Shown: piece after piece, positions 44,653-52,373 of the stretch
Numbering within the stretch: the stretch's first letter is position 1
Layout: every line of letters starts with the position of its first letter
Assembly (NCBI GenBank): GCA_024234365.1
Contig: JACKOK010000002.1
Span: 62,001-126,000, forward strand
From: Pseudomonadales bacterium
GTDB lineage: Bacteria > Pseudomonadota > Gammaproteobacteria > Pseudomonadales > Pseudohongiellaceae
Length of the DNA: 64,000 bases
Direction: 5' to 3'
Position numbers and translations under genes: made by a program
Notes under the pieces: model-generated
The model's database searches: none
Seen by the model: the letters and a program-made list of their open reading frames with translations, nothing else
Told to the model about the DNA's origin: nothing

Positions 44653-46019
44653 CAGTCTTCTATCAGGCTGCGGGCCATCGCATTGGAGAACGGCTTCATG
44701 ACATATTGCAGGAAGGTGCGCGGGCCGGATGAAATGAATACCTCGGCGGGCATGCCGGGAACCAGGGTCAGGTCTCCCAATGCCTCCATGCCTTCGGGGT
44801 TGACGGCAACGCGCGCCAGATAATAGGGCATGCCGGTCTGCTGCTCCGCCATCGCATCGGCGGAGACGCTCAGCACGGTGCCGTAAATCGTGGGCGTGCG
44901 GCTGCTGAAACTGGAGAAGCGGATGGTGGCCTCCTGGCCGGTGTGCACGCGGTCAATATCGATCGGCGACACGCGGGATTCGATAATCAGCTCGTCGCTT
45001 TGCGGCACAACTTCCGCGATGGGGGCACCCGGCCCGACCACGCCGCCTTCGGTGTGGTACTGCATGCCGGTGAGCACGCCGGATACTGGTGCGCGCACAT
45101 GGGTTCTTTCCACCACATCGTTGAGCGCCGTGATGCGTTCCCGGACATCCTTCAGGCGGGTCTGGGTGTCGCTGAGCTGGGTGACGACATCGGAACGGAA
45201 TTCGTTTTCCACCTGCAGAATCTGCAGCTGCGTTTCGCCAACCTGCATTTGCGTGGAGGAAATATTGGCCAGCAGTTCGGCGGCCTCGCCCTTGTAGGCG
45301 GCAAAGTTTCTTTCCAGCTCGCGCAGGCGCAGCTTGTCGGAGAAACCCTGTTCCAGCAGGATGCGGGTATCCTGCAGTTCCTCATTGAAAGAGGCGGCCA
45401 GCAGCTCCTTGCTTTCCTTCATGGCCTTGAGCCCTTCCACGCGGGAGCGCAGCTGTTCGATGCGCTGTTCCAGCACCGCAATATTGCCGTCGTGGGCGGC
45501 CTTGCGTGCGTGGAACACCTGATCCTGCGCGGCCATCTCGGTAGAGGCATTGGCATCGCTGCGCGACAGGGCGGCGGGGTATGCCACGGTCTCCAGCCCG
45601 TCTCTTTCGGCAATCAGCCGGGCTTCCAGCGCCATCAGCGCCGTGGCCTGGGCATTGGCAATTTCCAGCTGGGCGAGAGACTGCGTGCCGTCCAGTTCGA
45701 GGATGACATCACCGGCCTCCACGTGGTCACCGTTCTGCACGAAAATGCGGTTGATCATGCCCCCTTCCAGGTGCTGAATGGTCTTCTTGTAGGAGCGTAC
45801 CGTGACCGTGCCCGGCGCATGGGCGGCACCCTGGATGGGCGCAAACGCGGCCCAGACACCAAACACGCCGAAGACCAGCAGAGCGATGAACAGACCGGCT
45901 CGGCGCGGAGCCTCGATCCCTGTTTCCACTTCCTGCACCTCAGGTCTGGAGGCCTGGGTTGCCGGCAGTTCGGATTTCACGGCAGGAAGATTTTCCCGGG
46001 TGGATTTGTGATCTGACAC
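44652..46019 (-). CDS. Type I secretion periplasmic adaptor (HlyD/PrtE family)
   Basis: Membrane-fusion protein linking the ABC exporter to the TolC-type duct. The 455-residue protein has one N-terminal membrane helix (LFIALLVFGVFGVWAAFAP), VTVRSYKKTIQHLEGGMI at the first lipoyl half, and a long coiled-coil hairpin (about 130-280) with IAELQ/ELERNF heptads. RAPVSGVLTGMQYHTEGGVVGPG marks the second lipoyl half, and a beta domain ends the chain. This is the PrtE pattern of S-layer and RTX protease exporters. Confidence 0.94.
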   Translation of the reverse strand: MSDHKSTRENLPAVKSELPATQASRPEVQEVETGIEAPRRAGLFIALLVFGVFGVWAAFAPIQGAAHAPGTVTVRSYKKTIQHLEGGMINRIFVQNGDHVEAGDVILELDGTQSLAQLEIANAQATALMALEARLIAERDGLETVAYPAALSRSDANASTEMAAQDQVFHARKAAHDGNIAVLEQRIEQLRSRVEGLKAMKESKELLAASFNEELQDTRILLEQGFSDKLRLRELERNFAAYKGEAAELLANISSTQMQVGETQLQILQVENEFRSDVVTQLSDTQTRLKDVRERITALNDVVERTHVRAPVSGVLTGMQYHTEGGVVGPGAPIAEVVPQSDELIIESRVSPIDIDRVHTGQEATIRFSSFSSRTPTIYGTVLSVSADAMAEQQTGMPYYLARVAVNPEGMEALGDLTLVPGMPAEVFISSGPRTFLQYVMKPFSNAMARSLIED

Positions 46020-46056
46020 AGTGTTATTCCTGAGTGTTGAATTCTTGGTTGATTAA

Positions 46057-47775
46057 CTAGGCACCCGGCGCCGCCTTGCGGGCCTCCGGTTGCTGCATCA
46101 GGCTGGCGAGCACTTGCTCCCTCGGGCCGAAGGCCACCGCAGCTCCGTCCTTCATGACCAGCATTTTGTCGACACTGGCGAGCACCATGGTCCGGTGGGT
46201 AATGACCACGATGGTGCAGCCCTGCGCCTTGACGCGTTGCAGCGCCAGGACCAGTTCCTTTTCGCCCTGGTCGTCGAGGTTCGAATTGGGTTCGTCGAGA
46301 ATCAGCAGTTTCGGGTTGCCATAAACGGCACGGGCCAGACCGATGCGCTGGCGTTGCCCGCCGGACAGGATGCCGCCGTTGCCCCCGATCACCGTGTCAT
46401 AGCCATTGGGCAGGCGCAGGATGAGTTCGTGTACGCCGGAAAGCTGTGCGGCCTCGACAATCTTCTCCGCATCCAGGGGGCCAAAGCGGCAGATGTTCTC
46501 GGAAATGGTGCCGTCAAACAGCTCGATGTCCTGAGGCAGATAGCCGATATGCGGGCCCAGTTCGCGACGGTTCCAGGCAAAGATATCCGCGCCGTCCAGG
46601 CGCACCTTGCCCCCGGCGGTCGGCCAGATGCCCAGCAGGGCGCGGGCCAGGGTGGATTTGCCGGAGGCGCTGGGGCCAACGATGCCCAGGGCTTCGCCTG
46701 CGGCCAGCTCCAGCGATACGCCACGCACAACAGGGGCCTTGGCGCCGGGCGGGGTGACGTATATCTGTTCCACGGACAGGTTGCCCTGGGGCACCGGCAA
46801 AGACATGGTGTCGGCATCGGCCGGGATTTTTTCCAGCAACTGGCCAAGGCGTTCGTACTGCGCTCTGGCCACCGAGAAACCCTTCCAGGTGCCCACCAGC
46901 ATGTCGATGGGCGCCAGGGCGCGGCCCAGCAACAGAGAACCGGCGATCATCATGCCCGGGGAGATCTCGTGCTCCAGGGCCAGCAGGGCCCCCAGGCCGA
47001 GAATCAGCGACTGGGTGATCATGCGGAAGGATTTGGCAATATTGCCCAGAATTCCCGCCCATTTGCTGGCATCGGTCTGCAGGAAAAGCACCTTGTCGGC
47101 ACGCTGCTGCTGGCGGTTGCGGATGTCGCCGATCATGCCCATGGCGGCGATGACCTCGGCATTGCGCAGGCTGCCGTTGATCTGGTTGTTGACGAGGTTG
47201 GCCTCCATATTGGCGTCTTTCAGCTTCGCCGTGGTGACTTTCTCGGTGGTGTAGGCCAGCGCGACCATGCCGATACCGGCGATGATGGCGACAACGCCGA
47301 ACCAGGGGTGGAACAGGAACATGATAATGACGTAGATCGGAAACCAGGGGGCATCAAAGAACGCAAACAGGCCGTTGCCGGTCATGAACTGGCGCAGCTG
47401 CGACAGGTCGTTGTTTGGCTGCGATGTCGCCATGCCGCCGGTATACAGGGACTGCTTGAAGGTGGCATCGAACACGCGCTCGCGCAGGCTGGTCTCGATG
47501 CGGTTGCTGGCGCTGATCAGAATTCTTGAGCGTACCCACTCAAACCCGCCCATGGCGGACATCAGGAACACCATGATCAGGGTCAGCATGCCCAGGGTGG
47601 ACAGGCTGCCGCTGGAGATCACCCGGTCATAGACCTGCATCATGTACAGGATGGGCACCAGCATGAGGATGTTGATGGCGGCGCTGAAGAGGCCGGCGTA
47701 GATAAAGTAATGGCGAACCGCCCTGAAAGCCTCAAAGAGTTCTTTGTAGCGGACATTGTTCTTGGTCTGGTTCAT
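46057..47775 (-). CDS. Type I secretion ABC permease/ATPase (PrtD/RsaD family)
   Basis: Inner-membrane motor of the exporter, 572 residues. An N-terminal six-helix membrane domain (about 20-310; FFDAPWFPIYVIIMFLFHPWFG) has no C39 peptidase-like domain, as in PrtD. The ATPase domain has Walker A GPSASGKSTLARALLG, signature LSGGQRQRIGLARA, Walker B LLILDEPNSNLDDQGE and switch ITHRTM. First gene of a five-gene minus-strand run that continues through the adaptor, TolC-type duct, Wzm and Wzt. Confidence 0.95.
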   Translation of the reverse strand: MNQTKNNVRYKELFEAFRAVRHYFIYAGLFSAAINILMLVPILYMMQVYDRVISSGSLSTLGMLTLIMVFLMSAMGGFEWVRSRILISASNRIETSLRERVFDATFKQSLYTGGMATSQPNNDLSQLRQFMTGNGLFAFFDAPWFPIYVIIMFLFHPWFGVVAIIAGIGMVALAYTTEKVTTAKLKDANMEANLVNNQINGSLRNAEVIAAMGMIGDIRNRQQQRADKVLFLQTDASKWAGILGNIAKSFRMITQSLILGLGALLALEHEISPGMMIAGSLLLGRALAPIDMLVGTWKGFSVARAQYERLGQLLEKIPADADTMSLPVPQGNLSVEQIYVTPPGAKAPVVRGVSLELAAGEALGIVGPSASGKSTLARALLGIWPTAGGKVRLDGADIFAWNRRELGPHIGYLPQDIELFDGTISENICRFGPLDAEKIVEAAQLSGVHELILRLPNGYDTVIGGNGGILSGGQRQRIGLARAVYGNPKLLILDEPNSNLDDQGEKELVLALQRVKAQGCTIVVITHRTMVLASVDKMLVMKDGAAVAFGPREQVLASLMQQPEARKAAPGA

Positions 47776-47938
47776 TGAGCGTTTTTCGTCATGTTATTGA
47801 AGTTTGAGTTCAGCAAGTTGGGGCACGCTTACCCCCATTTCAAGCTCTGCCAGTCATTCGAGGGCGGGATTGTACACCCAGCCGCCCCTTGCCGTCAGAT
47901 TTAAGTGCGAGGCAAGCACTTGTTCCCATTCGGATTTT

Positions 47939-48634
47939 TTATAACTCCTGCGCGCCCTCCGCCAGGGCCTTGAGCGTTTCCGGTTCGTTCACCAGCAGGC
48001 AGCCCGGGCCGTCACGTTTCACGATCTGGCGTGTCTGCAGGGTCTGAAACACCCGCGTCACGGTCTCCCGGCTCAGGTTCAGCATGATGGCAATCTCCAT
48101 ATGCGTGGGCGGGTTGTTGATCATCGCCGGCAGGCGCTGGGCCTTCTCCTCGCCCAGCAGCATCCACAACTGGCAACAGACGCGCTGCGCGATATTGGGC
48201 AGCCCCAGCAGCGAGCGCTGGCGGGTAGCCTGACGCAGCCGTGCCGCGAGTCTTTGCCCCAGCACCTTGAAGATCTCCGGTTGCTTCAGCATGACCTCCC
48301 GCAGGCTGTCGGCGGGAATGAACACCGTCACGGCGGCGGTCAGGGCGATCACGTATTCGGGTTGCGGACCGTCATCAAAGAGGCTGAGATCGCCGCAGAA
48401 GTCGCCAGGTTCAACAAAATACAAACCCACTTCACGGCCATCGATGGTAAAATCAACCCCCTGCAACCGGCCCTCGAACAGGAAGCAGACCGCTTCCTCA
48501 TGAGTGCCGGCGTTCAATACGATGCCCCGGCGCGAGAACTTGCGCAGGCTGGACAGGCTTGCCAGGTGGCTCAGAATGTCGTGAGGCAGGGGCTTCAGTA
48601 TTGGAAAAGTGCTTAGCAGCTCTGGGGTTACCAC
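47939..48634 (-). CDS. Crp/Fnr-family transcriptional regulator
   Basis: Predicted to bind a ligand in an N-terminal cyclic-nucleotide-type domain and DNA through a C-terminal winged helix. With GTG 48634 as start, the protein has 231 residues; ATG at 48679 or 48700 would lengthen it. The recognition helix SRETVTR keeps the CRP DNA contacts (R189, E190, R194), which read TGTGA half-sites. In the phosphate cassette the CRP Glu-72, Arg-82 and Ser-83 positions are D82, P92 and E93, so canonical cAMP binding is doubtful. It is divergent from the FecR gene, and a TGTGA-N6-TCACC site lies between them. Confidence 0.92.
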   Translation of the reverse strand: MVTPELLSTFPILKPLPHDILSHLASLSSLRKFSRRGIVLNAGTHEEAVCFLFEGRLQGVDFTIDGREVGLYFVEPGDFCGDLSLFDDGPQPEYVIALTAAVTVFIPADSLREVMLKQPEIFKVLGQRLAARLRQATRQRSLLGLPNIAQRVCCQLWMLLGEEKAQRLPAMINNPPTHMEIAIMLNLSRETVTRVFQTLQTRQIVKRDGPGCLLVNEPETLKALAEGAQEL

Positions 48635-48726
48635 GTTGTGTTTTGTCCCTGGTGGCTGGTGTCGGCGACGCCCGGGCATTATAGAAGCATGCCGGGGCAT
48701 TCGCCAACGCAGGGAAATGCGCCTCG

Positions 48727-48768
48727 TGTGACTGTAATCACCGGAGTTTTAAATAGTTGCGGTATTCT
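48727..48768 (+). promoter_or_regulatory. CRP-type site and promoter of the FecR gene (class II spacing)
   Basis: TGTGACTGTAATCACC (48727-48742) is a near-perfect CRP-type inverted repeat. A -10 hexamer TATTCT lies at 48763-48768, which puts the centre of the site about 41 bp upstream of the expected transcription start, the distance of class II activated promoters. The overlapping -35 (ACCGGA) is poor, fitting activator dependence. The site lies between the regulator gene and the FecR gene, so autoregulation is also possible. Confidence 0.7.
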
Positions 48769-48834
48769 GCTGCCAATCAATCTGGGCCATGGTGTCTGCA
48801 CTGGCCTGCGCTCCCGAAGCGGGGGAAATGAATT

Positions 48835-50226
48835 ATGAACATGGTGAAAATACATCGTCTGCCGACCCTGAAGCGCCTGGCACTGGTTTCTGCCTTGCTG
48901 GTGGCGGTGTCTGCCCATGGCGAGACCGGAGACAGTGTCGGCGAAGTCAGCCTGGTGCTGGGCAAGGCCTATATCCGCACGCAGGGCAAGGAGCTGCCCG
49001 TGCGCGCAGGCACCCAGGTGCGGGTGAGTGACGAGATCATCACCGAGGCCAACGGTCATGTGCATATCGAATTTGTGGACAACGCCCTGCTGAGCGTGCG
49101 TCCGGACAGCCGGCTCGAGATTCAGCGTTATGATTTCGACCCAGCCAAACCCTCCGAGTCCTCCATCAAGCTGAACCTGCTCGAAGGCGTCACCCGTTCC
49201 ATCTCCGGGGACGGGGCCCATGCCGCCCGTGAGCGTTTCCGCCTGAATACCCCCATCGCCGCCATCGGGGTGCGCGGAACGGATTTTGTAGTCAGTGCCA
49301 ACAGCCAGGCGGTGCGCGCGCTCGTCAATGAAGGCGCGATCGTGATGGCGCCCTTCTCCGACAATTGCCTGGCCACGGCCTTTGGCCCCTGCGCCGCCAA
49401 TGCGGTGGAGCTGTCCCAGGATTCTCTGCAGGTGGTCGAGGTCAGTGGCAGCACGCCTCTGCCGAGACTGTTGCCGGCCACGGATGAGCGTGGCGATCTC
49501 GCTCCGGAAGGCGCACCGGTGCAGCTTGCGCAGGCAGACACCGACCCGGCCCGGGCGGATGAAAAAACGGCAGGCACCGAGGTGTATCTGGAGAACGTCA
49601 CCTCACGCCGTGTGGCGGAAGAGGCGGTTTCCGTGGCATCGCGCCCGGCCATCAAACCGCCTGTCGTCTTCGTAGACCTCACGCCGGGAGAGGCTTTGTC
49701 GGCTTCTGCGCTGACGGCCAATAACCTGGTCTGGGGGCGCTGGTCCGGCAATGAGGGCCAGGGCAAGCTGGAGCGCATCAGCGCGGCCTATGAAGTGGCG
49801 AGCGCAGGGCGTGACGTGACCGTGGGGAATCTTGCTGGTTCCTATGTGCTGTTCCGCGACAGCCACGGCAGCACACTGGTCAAACCTGATCTTGGCGTGG
49901 TGCGTTTCGGCCTCGACAGCGCCCAGGCCTTCTACCATTCCTCTACCGGCGTTGTTGCCATGCAGGTCAACAGTGGCGACCTGGCGATTGATTTCAACCA
50001 GAAGCGTTTCTCTACCAGCCTGGGCCTGAATTCGGCGGCCTCCGGCAAGGTGGATTTCTCCGCCACCGGCAAGTACGACGATGGCGGCTATTTCTTCAGC
50101 AACACCGATTCGCAGATCGTGCGCGGCGCAATCAGCCTCGACGCCAGTGAAGCGGGCTATCTGTTCGAGAAATCGCTGGGCTCCGGCAACAGCGTAGAAG
50201 GCATCACTCTGTGGGGTTCGCAGTAA
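48835..50226 (+). CDS. FecR-domain periplasmic protein
   Basis: A 463-residue exported protein with a signal peptide ending near HGE. An N-terminal FecR domain (about 30-165) shows GKAYIRTQGKELPVRAGTQV, NALLSVRPDSRLEIQ and LNTPIAAIGVRGTDFVV. A proline/acidic linker follows, then a C-terminal region (about 300-463) with alternating beta strands and glycines (VDFSATGKYDDGGYFF, GAISLDASEAGYLFEKS) that looks like a small beta-barrel. FecR domains sense or transmit envelope signals, but here no sigma factor or anti-sigma partner is adjacent. The next gene is a CHASE2-cyclase only 2 bp away, so the pair probably works together. Confidence 0.88.
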   Translation: MNMVKIHRLPTLKRLALVSALLVAVSAHGETGDSVGEVSLVLGKAYIRTQGKELPVRAGTQVRVSDEIITEANGHVHIEFVDNALLSVRPDSRLEIQRYDFDPAKPSESSIKLNLLEGVTRSISGDGAHAARERFRLNTPIAAIGVRGTDFVVSANSQAVRALVNEGAIVMAPFSDNCLATAFGPCAANAVELSQDSLQVVEVSGSTPLPRLLPATDERGDLAPEGAPVQLAQADTDPARADEKTAGTEVYLENVTSRRVAEEAVSVASRPAIKPPVVFVDLTPGEALSASALTANNLVWGRWSGNEGQGKLERISAAYEVASAGRDVTVGNLAGSYVLFRDSHGSTLVKPDLGVVRFGLDSAQAFYHSSTGVVAMQVNSGDLAIDFNQKRFSTSLGLNSAASGKVDFSATGKYDDGGYFFSNTDSQIVRGAISLDASEAGYLFEKSLGSGNSVEGITLWGSQ

Positions 50227-50228
50227 TC

Positions 50229-52220
50229 ATGAGCTCCCCTGCCCGTCTCAACCCCTTGAATCGCATCCTGGCTTTCCTGCTGCGCCTGCTGCCGTTCAAT
50301 GCCCGCCTGCTGTTGCTGGCGGTGGCGGGAGTGTTGACGGCGCTGCTGGTGAGTGTCTTTGACGACAGCGCACAGTTGCTGGAAGAAAATCTGGGTTCAC
50401 TGGGTTGGACCCTGCGCTCGGATAGCGTGCCGGAACAGCGCATCAGCATCATTGCCATCGACGAGAAGAGTATCGCGCAGGAAGGTAACTGGCCCTGGTC
50501 GCGCGATACCATGGCCCGGCTGGTGTCGGCACTCAATGGCTACGGTGTGCAGCTGCAATTGCACGACATCGTATTTCCTGAATCCGCCCCGGGTGACGAT
50601 GCCCTGGCGGCGGCCTTGCGCGCGTCCTCCGGTACCGTACTGGCCCAGGTGCCGGTGCTCAATTCCGACCAGGTGCTGCAGGCGGGGGTGCTGACGCACC
50701 CGGTTTCAGGCGTTGCCTGTGGCAATGGTCTGGCGACAACATCCGATTATCTGGGCAACAACGCCCGTTTTGCCGACATCCCCAAGGGACATATCACGCC
50801 CATCGTCTCTGCCGATGGTGCCATTCGCAAGATGCCCGCGCTGATCTGCGTGGACGGACAGGCCTACCCGGCCTTGCCGATCAGCGCCTTCCTGCGGGCG
50901 CTGAATACCCAGGTCTGGGGTGCGACGATCAACCATGACGGTGGGCTGCTGGCACCCGAACAACTGATGCAACTGGATGCCTACCCCGGCCTGCGCATTC
51001 CGCTGGATGCCGATGGCAATATGCGCATCTCCTACCGCAAGCGCCCCGAGGCCTTCCAGGCGATTTCCGCCGCCGATGTGCTCAATGGCAGTGTCGATGC
51101 GGCCATGCTGGACAATAGCTGGGTGCTGGTCGGGGCCACGGCCTTTGGCATTGGCGATATCGTGCCTACGCCTTATAGCGGTGCCGCGCCAGGCGTGGAG
51201 CTGCAGGCCCGGATTCTGGGCAGCCTGCTTGATACCAATATGCCCTATACCCCCTCCGGTGCGCCGATATTGCTGGCGTTGCTGAGCCTGATCAGCGCGG
51301 CGGTCCTGTTTGTGCTGGCCGGTGCGCGTGAGCGTATCGCCAGTTACGGCCTGCCGATTGCCGGGCTGCTGCTGCCGATTGCCGCGTTGGGGCTTCATGT
51401 TGAACTGCTGGGCAGCAGCCATCTGTGGTTGGGCTGGCTCAGCCCCGCCCTGTTCAGCCTGATTGCTGCCAGCGCCCTGATGCTGCTGGAACAGGCGCGG
51501 GTGCGCAGCGAGCGCAGCCGGGTGTTCGGCAACCTCAATGCCTATCTGCCCAGCGATGTGGCCAGAGAAATCGCCTACAGCCTGCCCAGTTCCAGCGTCA
51601 ATGCCCGCCGCTGCGAGGCCACGCTGCTGAGCGCCGACCTGCGCAATTTCTCCGCCTTCAGCGAGGCCCGTCCGCCCGAGGAATCGGCTGCCTTGCTGCA
51701 CTTCTTCTTCGTGAAGGCTCAGGAGATCATCGAACAGCATGGCGGGCGCATCCACGAATTCAAGGGTGACGGCCTGCTGGCCATCTGGGACGGGCAGAAT
51801 GAAACGGCAGCAGCTCAGGCGCTGCGTGCCGCACAACAGATGCAGGCATCCATCGAGCTGCCGCAACACCCGCCGCTGGGGTTGGAACCGCTGGCCCTGG
51901 GCATCGGCATTGAACAGGGGCCGGTGCTGATCGGCTCCATTGGCCCGGCGCAGCGCCGCACGCATACCCTGCTGGGTGACACCGTGACGATTACCCTGCG
52001 CATTCAGGAAATGACGGCGGAGCTGGCGCAACCCATTCTGGTGGGTGAAGTAGCGGCACGCAGCCTGCCGGATCAGGCGCTGGAATCACAGGGCAGTTAT
52101 CTGCTCAGTGGCCTGCGCACCCCCCATGTGTTGTTTTCCCCGTTCGTGGCCGATGTGTCTGCCCGTCGTGGCAAACCGGATCAGGTTTCCCTGACCGTAG
52201 TAAGCGGTGGTCGTCGCTAG
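50229..52220 (+). CDS. CHASE2-domain class III nucleotidyl cyclase
   Basis: Membrane receptor expected to make a cyclic nucleotide in response to an envelope signal. The 663-residue protein has an N-terminal helix (about 17-37), a periplasmic CHASE2 domain (about 50-330; IAIDEKSIAQEGNWPWSRDTMARLV), three helices (about 340-430), and a cyclase domain. Metal ligands D470 and D514 are present and the transition-state Arg is R591. The substrate-selecting Lys position is E510 (Glu is the guanylate-cyclase residue), its partner is T580, and the transition-state Asn is T587. Substrate and even activity are therefore open. ATG 50229 follows the FecR stop by 2 bp. Confidence 0.88.
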   Translation: MSSPARLNPLNRILAFLLRLLPFNARLLLLAVAGVLTALLVSVFDDSAQLLEENLGSLGWTLRSDSVPEQRISIIAIDEKSIAQEGNWPWSRDTMARLVSALNGYGVQLQLHDIVFPESAPGDDALAAALRASSGTVLAQVPVLNSDQVLQAGVLTHPVSGVACGNGLATTSDYLGNNARFADIPKGHITPIVSADGAIRKMPALICVDGQAYPALPISAFLRALNTQVWGATINHDGGLLAPEQLMQLDAYPGLRIPLDADGNMRISYRKRPEAFQAISAADVLNGSVDAAMLDNSWVLVGATAFGIGDIVPTPYSGAAPGVELQARILGSLLDTNMPYTPSGAPILLALLSLISAAVLFVLAGARERIASYGLPIAGLLLPIAALGLHVELLGSSHLWLGWLSPALFSLIAASALMLLEQARVRSERSRVFGNLNAYLPSDVAREIAYSLPSSSVNARRCEATLLSADLRNFSAFSEARPPEESAALLHFFFVKAQEIIEQHGGRIHEFKGDGLLAIWDGQNETAAAQALRAAQQMQASIELPQHPPLGLEPLALGIGIEQGPVLIGSIGPAQRRTHTLLGDTVTITLRIQEMTAELAQPILVGEVAARSLPDQALESQGSYLLSGLRTPHVLFSPFVADVSARRGKPDQVSLTVVSGGRR

Positions 52221-52250
52221 GTTTTGCCGCGCGTCACAGAGTTTGTCTTC

Positions 52251-52266
52251 CCCCTTTATTAAGGGG
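52251..52266 (+). other. Small hairpin between the cyclase and TPR/barrel genes
   Basis: CCCCTT (52251-52256) and AAGGGG (52261-52266) pair around TATT. No T-run follows; it may be a weak attenuator ahead of the promoter at 52277-52305. Confidence 0.35.
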
Positions 52267-52276
52267 TATCTGATTG

Positions 52277-52305
52277 TTGCGCCAATGTAAGGGTTTGCCG
52301 ATAAT
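52277..52305 (+). promoter_or_regulatory. Candidate sigma-70 promoter of the TPR/beta-barrel gene
   Basis: TTGCGC (52277-52282) and GATAAT (52300-52305) are separated by exactly 17 bp and lie 68 bp upstream of ATG 52374. This would let the barrel gene be expressed separately from the FecR-cyclase pair. Confidence 0.5.
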
Positions 52306-52373
52306 GGCCGCCATGCTTCTTACCACGACATCTGCTGCCTTACCCCTGTCGTCTGGCCGGACTCTCTGAGTAT

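Noticed and set aside
46090..47529. 479-codon open frame on the plus strand opposite the type I ABC gene
   Set aside because: Antisense shadow; the minus-strand gene has all ABC motifs.
48727..48742. FNR-type box (TTGAT-N4-ATCAA)
   Set aside because: The half-sites are TGTGA/TCACC, which fit the CRP type; the regulator also has the CRP recognition residues and no FNR iron-sulfur cysteine cluster.
50706..52031. 441-codon minus-strand frame opposite the CHASE2-cyclase
   Set aside because: Low-complexity Gln/Gly/Arg product with no motif; the plus-strand protein is well supported.
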